Assembly: GCA_050303415.1 (NCBI GenBank)
Contig: JBNLBS010000018.1
Span: forward strand, 1 to 64,000
Direction: 5' to 3'
Source of the DNA: JBNLBS01 sp050303415
GTDB lineage: Bacteria; Pseudomonadota; Gammaproteobacteria; Methylococcales; Methylomonadaceae
DNA: 64,000 nt
The translations under genes were made by a program, and so were the position numbers. Within the stretch, counting starts at the first letter, position 1, and the number at the start of each line of letters is the position of its first letter. Below, piece by piece: positions 42,867-52,332 of this stretch. Below the pieces are notes generated by a model. The model saw nothing but the letters and a program-made list of their open reading frames with translations. It was not told the origin of the DNA and ran no database searches.

Positions 42867-45800
42867 ATGAAGATACGTAAAATTTATTTTAAAAATATCA
42901 ATTCATTAGAAGGTGAAAACCAAATTGATTTTGATCAGTCGCCATTTGTTGACTCGGGTGTTTTCGCTATTACAGGACCGAATGGTTCGGGTAAAACCAG
43001 TATATTGGACGCAATAACACTGGCTTTATATGGTGAAACCTTCCGTTTTGACCGTCCTGGTCAACACGTGATGACCAAAAACACTGCGGATTGCTTTGCC
43101 GAGCTGGAGTTCTCTCTGGATAAACAGCGCTATAGAACGGGCTGGTATGTAAAGCGCGAAAATAACGATCCTCAGGGGGAATTGCAACCGGCACAAATGC
43201 AGTTACTGCGCCTGACCGATGGTGAGCAGATGTTAGCCGATAATGCCCAACAGGTCCGCAGCCAGATTACCGAAATTACCGGTATGAATTTCCGTAATTT
43301 TACCCGCTCCATGATGTTGGCCCAAGGTGATTTTGCGGCATTCTTAAATGCGCTGGACAATGAGCGCATGGATATTCTGGAAAAAATCATCAGTACCGAT
43401 ATCTATGCCGATTATAAACAGGAAGTGCTGGATAAGGCGGAACAGGCCGAAACCCGGTTAGCCGAGTTACAGCAGCAATTGGATGCGATTGATTTAGTGC
43501 CGGCTGAAACCAGGGAAGCCAATGAACATGACCTGCTCGATTTTAAACAACAGCTGGAAGAGCTGACAGAACAACAGCAGGGTTTGCTGCAACAGCAGGC
43601 CAGTGTGGAAAATATTCAGCAACTTGAGCAACAAGCCGTTCAGCTGGGACATGAAATTGACCGGTTGCAAGCCGGGGTGGAACAAAAGCAGCAGCAATTG
43701 AACCGGATTGATGCTTCGCAGGGCGCGTTGGAGTTCAAACAGGATGTAAACCAGATTAATGAAAAAGAACAGCAGGTTCGGCAAAGCAAGGATGATTTAG
43801 CTGCATTTAGGGATGAACAAAAGCAGCTGGAAAGCCGACTGGCCATGATGAGTTTGTCCGAACAGGAGCAAACCCTTGCCGCAAAAAAATCAATTACCGA
43901 GCAAAAACAAGTAATCGGTGCATTGAATGAGCAAATCAGCCAGGCATCATTGGAAAAACAGCAGCAGCAAGGTGTTTTACAACCGGTTAAAAACCAGTTG
44001 ATAGAAAAACAACTGGTGCAGAAAGACATTCTGGAATGGCTGGAAGCGCATGCGGCAGATAAAGTCCTGCTGGAAAATATGCCGGAAGTGGGCAAGTTAA
44101 CCAAGGTTCGGGCACAAATTAAGTCCTTATCCAGTAAGAAAAAATCGTCTTCAAAAGTCACTAAAACAACGAGTAGTAAATTAAAAAAGAATACGGCGGC
44201 AATTCAAACGTCACACAAGAAAATAAAAAGTTTTAAGCTTAAACTGCAGCAGCATGAAAATGAAATGCAGACGCTGGTTAAGGGTTACGATATTGAAAAA
44301 GTACAGGATTTAAGTGCCGAGCAGCAGGAACGTATTAATAATATCCAATATCTGTATGAATTAAGTAAAAGCTATGAAAACCTGACCAAAGGAGGTTTTT
44401 CTTTTTTCAGGCCAGCCAAAGATCACTTGGTACTTGACCTTGAACGTTTACAAGAAGACCTGAATCAGGCAACAGAGGAGTACCGACGGGAAAAAAATAT
44501 CCGTGTGGTATTGGAAGATGCGGTCTGGCGTGAAAACCTGGCCAGAAAAATGCAGCAGGAACGCAGGCATTTAACCCCGGGAGATCCTTGTCCTTTGTGT
44601 GGTTCGCTGGAGCACCCTTATGCGACTCATCCGCCGGAAGATCATGATTCCATGCAGGCTTTGGCCGACCAGAAAGCAAAATTGCAAACGCTGAAGCAAA
44701 ATCTGGTGAATCTGGCTGAAAAAATTGAAAAAAGCAAACAGCAGCGGGTTAAAAACAAATCCACTCAAGAGCAACTGGCTAAAATTAACTCGGAATGGGC
44801 TATTGTCAGCAGTCGTTTAAATGTGGTGAACAAGCGTTTGACTATTGATAATTCCAAAGTCATTAAAAAATTGTTAAAGGCCGAGAAAACAGAGTTAAAA
44901 GATATTGCAACGTTAGCGGCAAAATATCAGCGCGAGAAAAATGCGGTCGAAAAAACCAAGCAACTGATCGCCAGAGAGGAAGCGTTGATAGAACAATTGC
45001 AAACCAGCGGCAGTCAGTTGGACGAGGCCTGGCATAGGCTGCCGCAAGAACTTAAAGATACTGTCAGTGCTTTAAGCGATGCCGAAAAAGAAGAAAAAAT
45101 ACTGGTCAAACAGCTGACCGAGCAGTTGTCTAAATTAGGTGAAAAACTTCCTGGTAAAGGCAAGGAAGATGCTTTATTCGATCGGCTGAATCAACGACGC
45201 CAGGATTATCATGGTTATGAATTCAGGCGCAAAGCGGTGGCGGAAGAACTGGACGCTTTGCAACAAAAACAGACTGATTGTGAACAAAGCATACAGTCTC
45301 TGGAACAAAAACTGCAAAAGCTGAATGCCGAATTAAAAGCGGAAGAGACTGTCGGTCTGCATTTAGCCTTAATTGAAAAACAAAAGCTGATTGTTGAAAA
45401 AGAAAAGCTATACGCTCAACTGGAGTCTGAGTTAAACGATTTAATTCAAGCGTTAAATGCAAGGACCTTAACCACAGAATTTAACGATCTTATTGAGCTG
45501 AGAGAAACTCTGAGCTTAATTGAGCGTCGTTCAGACATAGAAGCCGAGCAAGAGATACAAAAAACTGAAATAGCTACAGCAACTCAGACGCTGGAGCAAC
45601 TTCAAGCCAGACTGGCAACAGAGCAGGCGAGTCTGCCGGTAGGTTTATCACAACAAGAATTGCAGCAACAACTCAAAACGATTAACGAACAAGTTGATAT
45701 TGCCGCGCTGGAAGTCAGGCGAATGGAGCAATTATTGTTTGAAACTGAACAACAGCGGCAAAATTATGAGGTGCTGTTACCGGAGCTGGAAAATCAGCAA

Positions 45801-46316
45801 AAAATTGTCAACGAATGCCAGTTAGAAGTTAAACAGTTGACTGAAGAAAACGGTATGGCCTTCAGGCGCAGGGTGCAAGTGATGATGGCCGACAGGTTAT
45901 TGTCACAGACCAATCAAATGCTGGAAAAAATCAGTGGACGCTATTATATTAGGCAGCGTCCAAGTGATCAGGGGTTGGCACTGGAAATTGAGGATACCTA
46001 TCAACAAGGCGTCAGGCGATTACCTAAGTCTCTGTCCGGAGGAGAAAGTTTTATCGTCAGTCTGGCATTGGCATTAGGTTTGTCGGCAATGGCCAACAAT
46101 GGTCGCTCGGTTGATTCCCTGTTTCTGGATGAAGGTTTTGGCGCGTTGGATGCCGAAACGCTCTATACCGTTATTACCACTTTAGAAAGCCTGCACCGTC
46201 ACGGCAAAGTCGTTGGCGTGATTTCTCACGTCGAAGGGGTGCATAAAAATATTAAAGTTCAGGTGGAAATGGCTAAAAAACCTAATGGTATGAGTGAACT
46301 GAAAAAGGTTTCATAG
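42867..46316 (+). CDS. sbcC: SbcC-type nuclease ATPase subunit (SMC/Rad50 family)
   Basis: A 1149-residue ATPase arm of the SbcCD (Rad50-Mre11-like) nuclease that opens hairpins and protein-blocked DNA ends. The N-terminal P-loop is TGPNGSGKTSILDAI. Long coiled coils rich in Gln and Glu flank a zinc hook PCPLCG near residue 575. The C-terminal half carries the signature LSGGESFIVSLALALGL and Walker B LFLDEGFGALD. It is slightly longer than the E. coli protein (about 1050). The usual partner sbcD is not adjacent. Confidence 0.93.
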   Translation: MKIRKIYFKNINSLEGENQIDFDQSPFVDSGVFAITGPNGSGKTSILDAITLALYGETFRFDRPGQHVMTKNTADCFAELEFSLDKQRYRTGWYVKRENNDPQGELQPAQMQLLRLTDGEQMLADNAQQVRSQITEITGMNFRNFTRSMMLAQGDFAAFLNALDNERMDILEKIISTDIYADYKQEVLDKAEQAETRLAELQQQLDAIDLVPAETREANEHDLLDFKQQLEELTEQQQGLLQQQASVENIQQLEQQAVQLGHEIDRLQAGVEQKQQQLNRIDASQGALEFKQDVNQINEKEQQVRQSKDDLAAFRDEQKQLESRLAMMSLSEQEQTLAAKKSITEQKQVIGALNEQISQASLEKQQQQGVLQPVKNQLIEKQLVQKDILEWLEAHAADKVLLENMPEVGKLTKVRAQIKSLSSKKKSSSKVTKTTSSKLKKNTAAIQTSHKKIKSFKLKLQQHENEMQTLVKGYDIEKVQDLSAEQQERINNIQYLYELSKSYENLTKGGFSFFRPAKDHLVLDLERLQEDLNQATEEYRREKNIRVVLEDAVWRENLARKMQQERRHLTPGDPCPLCGSLEHPYATHPPEDHDSMQALADQKAKLQTLKQNLVNLAEKIEKSKQQRVKNKSTQEQLAKINSEWAIVSSRLNVVNKRLTIDNSKVIKKLLKAEKTELKDIATLAAKYQREKNAVEKTKQLIAREEALIEQLQTSGSQLDEAWHRLPQELKDTVSALSDAEKEEKILVKQLTEQLSKLGEKLPGKGKEDALFDRLNQRRQDYHGYEFRRKAVAEELDALQQKQTDCEQSIQSLEQKLQKLNAELKAEETVGLHLALIEKQKLIVEKEKLYAQLESELNDLIQALNARTLTTEFNDLIELRETLSLIERRSDIEAEQEIQKTEIATATQTLEQLQARLATEQASLPVGLSQQELQQQLKTINEQVDIAALEVRRMEQLLFETEQQRQNYEVLLPELENQQKIVNECQLEVKQLTEENGMAFRRRVQVMMADRLLSQTNQMLEKISGRYYIRQRPSDQGLALEIEDTYQQGVRRLPKSLSGGESFIVSLALALGLSAMANNGRSVDSLFLDEGFGALDAETLYTVITTLESLHRHGKVVGVISHVEGVHKNIKVQVEMAKKPNGMSELKKVS

Positions 46317-46411
46317 GCTTAAATGTCATAAAGTAGCAGCATTGACGGATTAAAACAGAATAATTAACTCTTTATCTATACTCCTTGGTTACATACACAA
46401 TATAAAAAATT

Positions 46412-47128
46412 ATGTTTTTACAAGAATACTATTCAGGCCCAAACGAGCAAACAGAAATAACCGCCGAACAAGGCAGCCTGTTTGCAAAAGAAATTGCCAA
46501 AGACTTTAACCCGCTGCATGATGCGGATGCTAAGCGCTTTTGTGTCCCAGGTGATTTATTGTTTGCTATCGTATTGGATAAATACGGCTTAAGTAAAAAA
46601 ATGAACTTTACCTTTACCGGTATGCTGGGCCATGGTGTGACTCTGGATTTTCCCCAAACCGAGGAACAGCAGTTTGATGTCAACGGCAGTAATAACAAAA
46701 CCATACTTAAAGTAGAGCGTAGCGGAGAACAGTCCAGGGAAGAGGGCATGCTGGAGACCTTGATCAAAGACTATGTGGCCTTTTCCGGACATAACTTTCC
46801 TTACGTGCTGGTGCCATTAATGGCCAAGCAGAATGTTATGATTAATCTGTCCAGACCGCTGGTTATGTATGACAGCATGAGTCTCGAATTTGAAACATTG
46901 GACTTCAGTAATCCCAAAGTTGAAATGTTAGAGCCGGAACTGACCGTTAACGGCAAACGCGGCGACGCCTATTTACGTTTTCAGATTAAATCCGATGATA
47001 AAATCGTTGGCAGCGGCTTTAAAAAAATAGTCATCAGCGGCATGCGAGAATATGAAGAAGGTCCTATGCAGGATTTTGTCGACGACTATCTGGCCAGAAA
47101 AGAAGGTTATCTGCAATCGGTAAAGTAA
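46412..47128 (+). CDS. DUF3581 family protein
   Basis: A 238-residue cytosolic protein that I recognise as DUF3581, conserved in gammaproteobacteria with no known role. The N-terminal part (FAKEIAKDFNPLHD, GDLLFAIVLDKYGL) recalls the hot-dog fold of MaoC-like dehydratases, where the Asp-x4-His pair is catalytic, but this is only a resemblance. It is followed by a strong terminator. Confidence 0.85.
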   Translation: MFLQEYYSGPNEQTEITAEQGSLFAKEIAKDFNPLHDADAKRFCVPGDLLFAIVLDKYGLSKKMNFTFTGMLGHGVTLDFPQTEEQQFDVNGSNNKTILKVERSGEQSREEGMLETLIKDYVAFSGHNFPYVLVPLMAKQNVMINLSRPLVMYDSMSLEFETLDFSNPKVEMLEPELTVNGKRGDAYLRFQIKSDDKIVGSGFKKIVISGMREYEEGPMQDFVDDYLARKEGYLQSVK

Positions 47129-47193
47129 ACGCCTTTTTAACGATGTTTAACTTTTATATTCAACGGACAAATCGGTGAATATAAGAAAAATAT

Positions 47194-47222
47194 AAAGGGC
47201 ACGCCATCGTGCCCTTTTTTTT
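47194..47222 (+). terminator. Intrinsic terminator
   Basis: A hairpin AAAGGGCACG/CGTGCCCTTT around CCAT, followed by eight T. It ends the DUF3581 transcript and insulates the SGNH hydrolase gene. Confidence 0.95.
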
Positions 47223-47246
47223 ATATCCGTGTCAAATTAAGTTGCT

Positions 47247-48389
47247 ATGTCTATAGAAAAAAATCGTTTAGCCAAGGTGTTTAAATTAATAGTGCTTAAT
47301 ATCCTTATTTTTATAGGCTTAGCTATTTTTTGTTTTATCCCGGTCGAAGCTTATTACAGGATAAAACAGAGTACCCGACATGTTGACGAAAGCAATTTAT
47401 TCGGTTTTTGGAACAGTGCCTATCCGGATGCTACGCCGGAAATCTACTCATTTAAGCCAGGTTATTATACTCGGTTCATCGATACCTCAGAGGAGTCTTT
47501 TCAAGTTAATAAATATGGCTTTAGAGAGATCAATTTTGACCCTGATAGACCCGTCGATGTGATTTTTTATGGTGACAGTTTTACCTTTGGTCATGGGGTT
47601 AAGCAGGGCAAACGCTTTAGCGACCTTGTCTCGAATAAAAGAAAAAATCTGAATATTGCCAATTTTGCTTACAATGCCGGGTTCACAGCACCGCATTATC
47701 TGTTACATTTCAGGCTTAATCGATATGCTCCCGAAAAGATTTTTACCTTTACTTATTTAGGCAATGATTGCCAGTCTGATTTAAACGAATCGAAACTACT
47801 ATCGTATAAAGTAGGTGGCTATCCGTTAAGAATTATCGATGCCAACGGCAATATTACCGGTGACAGATCCGATTATCCTATTTTTGTTCAGTTTGCCTCG
47901 GAACATTCGCTTTTTCTTAAAAAATTTTTTACTAAGTTATATGCCAGTAAATATGGGGCTTATATTTTCTCAGCCAAATCCAGGCCGAATACGCCTAATA
48001 CGAAATCTTTTGACAACGGTGAGGAACCGGATGCCTGTTACGATGTTTTCCGGTATTTAACTGAGTTAAAAACACAGTGTTTGCTAAGAAATCCATCCTG
48101 CACATTGGTAAATTTTCTTATTCCACAAGATTTTCTGGTCTATAACGACGAAAACCAGGCTAACCATACCCGATTAAACAAGGAAGAACGTGCCCGGGCA
48201 TTTCAAAAGCGATTGTTGATTAAACAGGTCATGAATAATTGTACAACGCTGGATTTAAACTGTATTGATTTGTTACCCGAATTTATTAACATCGCATTCC
48301 ATCGCTTTTATTTAGCGCGTGATGCGCACTGGAATAATGCCGGGCACAAACTGGTAGCTGACCGGGTTTTGCAGGAACTTCCGAAATAA
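47247..48389 (+). CDS. Membrane-anchored SGNH/GDSL-type hydrolase
   Basis: A 380-residue protein with one N-terminal membrane helix (LIVLNILIFIGLAIFCFIPV) and an SGNH hydrolase domain. The nucleophile is in FYGDSFTFGHGV, the third block in YLGNDC and the catalytic Asp-His in RDAHWNNAGH. Such membrane-tethered SGNH enzymes often add or remove acetyl groups on surface polysaccharides, which is inference here. A terminator lies just upstream. Confidence 0.83.
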   Translation: MSIEKNRLAKVFKLIVLNILIFIGLAIFCFIPVEAYYRIKQSTRHVDESNLFGFWNSAYPDATPEIYSFKPGYYTRFIDTSEESFQVNKYGFREINFDPDRPVDVIFYGDSFTFGHGVKQGKRFSDLVSNKRKNLNIANFAYNAGFTAPHYLLHFRLNRYAPEKIFTFTYLGNDCQSDLNESKLLSYKVGGYPLRIIDANGNITGDRSDYPIFVQFASEHSLFLKKFFTKLYASKYGAYIFSAKSRPNTPNTKSFDNGEEPDACYDVFRYLTELKTQCLLRNPSCTLVNFLIPQDFLVYNDENQANHTRLNKEERARAFQKRLLIKQVMNNCTTLDLNCIDLLPEFINIAFHRFYLARDAHWNNAGHKLVADRVLQELPK

Positions 48390-48481
48390 TAGTTTTTCCG
48401 GTAATCAAAACAGGAGCAATTGGCTTGTCAGTACTAATAAGTTAAATATTGACACTATGCAAGAAGAGAACTTCTAACGCG

Positions 48482-49144
48482 TTATTGATCACTATGGGAC
48501 TCGAGTTGCATGCGTTGTAAAAATTCCGTCCATAAACTGGAGCGTTTTTGGTTGCCGACTTTTTTTCCCATACCCCTCTGCTTGGCAATCCATAAACCTT
48601 CGGTATTAAAGCTATAAACCGGTAATAAATCCAGGCGCTGGTAGGCTGGCAGTATCAGTTTGTTTAAGTTATCCAGAACCAACGGTGTCTCCTCTCTCAT
48701 ACATTGGTAGGTCAGAACCATATGTGCTTTGTTGATTGATAAGGCTTTTACATAAGTTATGCGTAAACAGTGTTCTGCTACATTTAATTCCCGCAAGGTA
48801 AAGTATTTGGCCAGCGCGAAGTCCTCACAATCACCACCGTTTGTGGCCAGGCTTTCTATAGGAGTGGCCCAGTAATCATGTTGCTGCCAATGGACGCTAT
48901 CATCTTCAAAATGCAATTTGTTGATAAAATCATTGACCAGAGTTAATTTTTCCATAGTGCTCTTGGCCTGATTGTCGGCAATCAAATGGCGCCAGGTTTC
49001 AACACGCAGCCTGGCTTGCTCTCCGTAAGACTGTTCTATTTGCTCCAACTTGGTTTCACTGATTCCCGGTACTTTGCCGGCACAGGAAACGGTTAATAAG
49101 ACCAGAAACACCAGTTTTAAAATATTAAGCGCACTATTGAACAT
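48482..49144 (-). CDS. LapG-like periplasmic transglutaminase-type cysteine protease
   Basis: A 220-residue exported protein, possibly a lipoprotein (LLTVSC at the end of the signal peptide). The bacterial transglutaminase-like cysteine proteinase domain has the catalytic Cys in GGDCEDFA, His in KAHMVLTY and Asp in LVLDNL. LapG cleaves surface adhesins and is held by the cyclic-di-GMP receptor LapD. Neither lapD nor a large adhesin is present in the window, though several cyclic-di-GMP enzymes are. Confidence 0.87.
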   Translation of the reverse strand: MFNSALNILKLVFLVLLTVSCAGKVPGISETKLEQIEQSYGEQARLRVETWRHLIADNQAKSTMEKLTLVNDFINKLHFEDDSVHWQQHDYWATPIESLATNGGDCEDFALAKYFTLRELNVAEHCLRITYVKALSINKAHMVLTYQCMREETPLVLDNLNKLILPAYQRLDLLPVYSFNTEGLWIAKQRGMGKKVGNQKRSSLWTEFLQRMQLESHSDQ

Positions 49145-49341
49145 GGGTATTTACCGTTTGAATTTGAGACTATGACTTGCAATGCCGTATCGTCAGAAAG
49201 GAGATTCGATAGTTAAGCTGAAATAGGAAAACTATTTGCTTGATAATAGCTATAGTTTTGTATATGGACAACCGTAATACAGAAAATAGGGAAGTTTTTT
49301 TATTGTCTGTTATTTCATCGTCTTGAAGGGGGGAGGTAGTT

Positions 49342-49917
49342 TTGCTGATAAAAGACGCCGACAGGGAAGATGCTGTTGATTTGGCCAAATTAATTAATTT
49401 GGCGGGTGAGGGGATTCCCGAATATTTATGGAAAGATATGGCCGAAAAGGGTGAGTCGCCTTGGGATGTAGGTGCTAAAAGGGCGGCCCGGGAGGAAGGC
49501 GGCTTCAGTTATAAAAATGCGAGAGTATGCGTCGCAGATAATATTCTTATCGGAATGATTATGTCTTATCGACAGGATAATCCCTACCATTTTGGGAATA
49601 TTAACGACTTTCCTCGTATTGTTCGTCCATTAATTGAATTGGAATCGAAGGCGCCCGGAAGCTGGTATATAAATGCAGTGGCAACATTTGAACAATACCG
49701 AGGTCAAGGTGTCGCCCAGGCATTAATAATTGATACAGAGTGTAAAGCCAAAGCTGTTGGATGTGATGCTATCAGCCTGATTGTTGCCTCTGAAAATAGG
49801 CAGGCAAAGAAGTTGTATGATTTTTTAGGTTTTAACGTCACAGATGTTTTGCCTGTCGTTACTTTTCCAGGCTGCAGATGTGGTGGCAATTGGCTGTTAA
49901 TGATAAAAGAGCTGTGA
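49342..49917 (+). CDS. GNAT-family N-acetyltransferase
   Basis: A 191-residue acetyltransferase with the acetyl-CoA loop YRGQGVAQAL and downstream ASENRQAKKLYDFLGF. The opening (IKDADREDAVDLAKLINLAG) is typical of the family. The start is a TTG preceded by GGGAGG, a strong ribosome site. The acceptor is unknown. The C-terminus PGCRCGGNW is unusual in having two cysteines. Confidence 0.88.
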   Translation: MLIKDADREDAVDLAKLINLAGEGIPEYLWKDMAEKGESPWDVGAKRAAREEGGFSYKNARVCVADNILIGMIMSYRQDNPYHFGNINDFPRIVRPLIELESKAPGSWYINAVATFEQYRGQGVAQALIIDTECKAKAVGCDAISLIVASENRQAKKLYDFLGFNVTDVLPVVTFPGCRCGGNWLLMIKEL

Positions 49918-50114
49918 TATGCGTTCAGCAGCTTAATTACACTTTTCGAGGGACAAAATTTAAGCTTAAATTCAGATAATGTGTACAATGACGGAAATGC
50001 CCTGTATACCCAGCGCCTCATTTTTAGGAATTGATGAATAGCGATGGTTGATATTGTTTTTGTGTCATCTTTTGCTTGGTTCAGTGCGCGATTCATTAAA
50101 TTTTTGGAGTATTT

Positions 50115-50885
50115 ATGTGCTGGAGTGGAGAAGCGTCGGCGGGGCTGGCTGCTACGGGGTTTATAAGCACGGCTTATTTTTATTATAAGGGTGAGTCAAA
50201 AGCCCTATGCGGTGCACTGGCTTACTTTTCTTTGATGGAGTTGTTACAGGCCTATACCTATACTGTCATTGATCAATGTTATAACTCGAACAATCAGATT
50301 GCGACGTTTCTGGGTTATATGCATATCGCTTTTCAGCCCTTTTTTGTCAATGCGGTTGCATTGCATTTTATTCCGAAAGAAGTCCGCCAGCGTATTGAAG
50401 CCACTGTATATATGTTATGTTTTGTTGCCGCAGTGGTTTTTATGATGCGGATTTACCCGTTTGACTGGTTTAACTACTGCTTTGATAAAAGTTACCGATT
50501 ACCCTTTTTTAGCAGCGATTCGTTGAGTATGCCTTTTTGCGGTAAACAAATCTGTTCAACATCAGGGGAATGGCATATTGCCTGGGCGATTCCTGCCAAT
50601 GACAGTATTCAGATGGCCAATTCCTATGTTTATGCTGCATTTTTGCTACCACTTTTTTATGGCTCCTGGCGTATGGTGTTATATCATTTTATTACCGGGC
50701 CTACGCTGGCATTTATGAGTACCAGCAATATGAATGAGTGGGCGGCAGTATGGTGTCTATATTCCATCGGTTTATTATTGTTACTGATTAAGACGCCAAT
50801 CCGACAGTATTTGTATACCCGACGTTGGTACGGGCTAAGTTATCCGAATTTTTTATCTGTTGACCCGCTAAAGCTTAACAAATAA
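50115..50885 (+). CDS. DUF5765-like multi-pass membrane protein
   Basis: A 256-residue protein with about seven membrane helices. The opening MCWSGEASAGLAATGF and the middle LLQAYTYTVIDQC fit a family of unknown membrane proteins that I recall as DUF5765. There is a central loop with cysteines (MPFCGKQICSTSGEWHIAW) and a conserved-looking NEWAAVWCLYS near the end. Its function is unknown. It stands alone. Confidence 0.72.
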   Translation: MCWSGEASAGLAATGFISTAYFYYKGESKALCGALAYFSLMELLQAYTYTVIDQCYNSNNQIATFLGYMHIAFQPFFVNAVALHFIPKEVRQRIEATVYMLCFVAAVVFMMRIYPFDWFNYCFDKSYRLPFFSSDSLSMPFCGKQICSTSGEWHIAWAIPANDSIQMANSYVYAAFLLPLFYGSWRMVLYHFITGPTLAFMSTSNMNEWAAVWCLYSIGLLLLLIKTPIRQYLYTRRWYGLSYPNFLSVDPLKLNK

Positions 50886-50975
50886 CAGAGATATAGATTG
50901 GGCGGAGGGGAAAATACGATCGGCCAGGGGAGGGGGGTAAGTGTTTAAAATTGACTAAGCTGTTTTTGTCAATTG

Positions 50976-51218
50976 TTATGAACCGCCCCATTCTTCCAGC
51001 CACAATCTGACTGTTGCTTCATCGATGTCTTTTCCCGCTTTAGAAAAATCCAGTATGGAGGCAGCTGTTGAGCCTTGAGCTTTTTCATGGGCCTGTTTTT
51101 TCAAAAAGTCCCTAACTGCCTGGTTAATCAGCCAGTCTTTGCTGCGATGCAATTCTTCTGCTGCAGTATTTAAAGATTCTTCCACGTCTGATTGAAGTTG
51201 AATGCTTGTTACAGTCAT
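50976..51218 (-). CDS. Orphan ribbon-helix-helix (CopG/ParD-like) antitoxin-type protein
   Basis: An 80-residue protein. Residues 1-45 match a ribbon-helix-helix DNA-binding domain (VTSIQLQSDVEESLNTAAEE, HRSKDWLINQAVRDFL). The C-terminal tail is of the kind that wraps a toxin (DEATVRLWLEEWGG). The start at 51218 follows GGGGAGG. No toxin gene lies beside it on either side, so it is an orphan or its partner was lost. Confidence 0.8.
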   Translation of the reverse strand: MTVTSIQLQSDVEESLNTAAEELHRSKDWLINQAVRDFLKKQAHEKAQGSTAASILDFSKAGKDIDEATVRLWLEEWGGS

Positions 51219-51466
51219 AAAACCTCCCCGGTCAACACTAGGCAAATTTCAAGGTAACATATAAAAAAGATAAAAAAAAGTATTAAAATTAAGTTTTTAT
51301 GCTGTTATCTTAAAAAAAACATCAAGTTCTTGACGCAAGCTGAACGGTAGTGATTAGAGACACTGGTTAAAGTAGCATTTTGGCCTGGCAATATGATCCT
51401 GTGGCGGCCAGTATGGCTGATACACACTGGCCGCAAATAAAGCCAAGCGAAAAGTGGTGGTTAGCG

Positions 51467-51583
51467 TTACGGTCTAAGTTCGCCTGAGGATAAAAAAGTA
51501 AACAACATGGGCATTAGTACCAAAATTGCATAAACGACAGCAATAGCGCCAATAGCCAATAAGAAACCTTTTAAATTCTGCAT
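51467..51583 (-). CDS. 38-residue single-pass membrane protein
   Basis: A short gene below the usual size cut-off. The product begins MQNLKGFLLAIGAIAVVYAI, continues with a hydrophobic stretch to LFTFL, and ends SSGELRP. It thus has one strong membrane helix (about residues 7-31) with a short polar tail. GAGG lies 8 bases before the ATG, and the spacing and hydrophobic composition make it a credible gene. The family is not recognised. It stands alone within a 660-base interval between the RHH protein and the TIGR04073 gene. Confidence 0.7.
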   Translation of the reverse strand: MQNLKGFLLAIGAIAVVYAILVLMPMLFTFLSSGELRP

Positions 51584-51882
51584 AATATGAGCCTCTTTTT
51601 TTGGATGACTCTGTCAAATATACGCTTAACGTATAAGATAGCAAATTAAATCAATAAGATATGTTTATGTTGGGTGGGTAAAATTACTTAGCTGTGAATG
51701 TGTTATAAAGAATTATCGGTAACCGGCTTTAAAACACAAGAAGTGAATCCATTGCAATAGAATAGCCGGCAAGGCTGAAATAAATACACAAGTTGGTTGA
51801 GCAAGAAAAGATTGGATTTATAGATAAACAGCCGGCATTAGGAACTGCTTGGTTGCTAATGCCGGCTGTAAAGACTGTTCAG
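51584..51882. other. Intergenic region with terminator hairpin
   Basis: AT-rich, with no gene. Its right end carries the hairpin of the TIGR04073 gene. Confidence 0.4.
51829..51868 (-). terminator. Terminator hairpin of the TIGR04073 gene
   Basis: CAGCCGGCATTAG (51829-51841) pairs perfectly over 13 bases with CTAATGCCGGCTG (51856-51868). On the minus strand TTTATCTAT follows, a fair U-tract, 14 bases after the stop codon. Confidence 0.65.
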
Positions 51883-52275
51883 TTATTGGTTTTCAAAGTC
51901 CAACACGAAGATATTTTCATATTGTGTATCTTTTTCAAAATATAACTGCCAGGGATGAATCGGGTCGGTAACCGGCTTAGTAGGTAACGGCAAGGTAAGA
52001 AGGTCGAGTATACCAACGCCTATACGACCAGCCATGTTGACTAGTCCCTGAAAGCCTCCGCCAACAAAACCATAGAATACATTGCTTTCATTAGTGCGGT
52101 TAATAATGTTTTTGGGTATTTCCAGCACGGATAAACCAATATTACTCATACTTCTGGCAAACTTATCACTGGTTTTATCACCATAACTTTGTTGTTCGGC
52201 ACTGCTCAGTGGTGAAAAAAAGACTAACAACACTGTTATTAACGTAATAAAAAGGGCGTGTTTATTTTTTCTCAT
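51883..52275 (-). CDS. Exosortase system-associated protein, TIGR04073 family
   Basis: A 130-residue exported protein: signal peptide to about SSA (residue 26), then KFARSMSNIGLSVLEIPKNI, FVGGGFQGLVNMAGRIGVGI and LTLPLPTKP, the pattern I recall for TIGR04073. This family tends to occur in genomes with exosortase/PEP-CTERM protein sorting; its own role is unknown. No exosortase is present in this window. Confidence 0.8.
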   Translation of the reverse strand: MRKNKHALFITLITVLLVFFSPLSSAEQQSYGDKTSDKFARSMSNIGLSVLEIPKNIINRTNESNVFYGFVGGGFQGLVNMAGRIGVGILDLLTLPLPTKPVTDPIHPWQLYFEKDTQYENIFVLDFENQ

Positions 52276-52332
52276 GGGTAATCCTGTGAATTTCTTTTTA
52301 TATTAGAGTCAGTATAGCAGAGCTTTTAAGTC

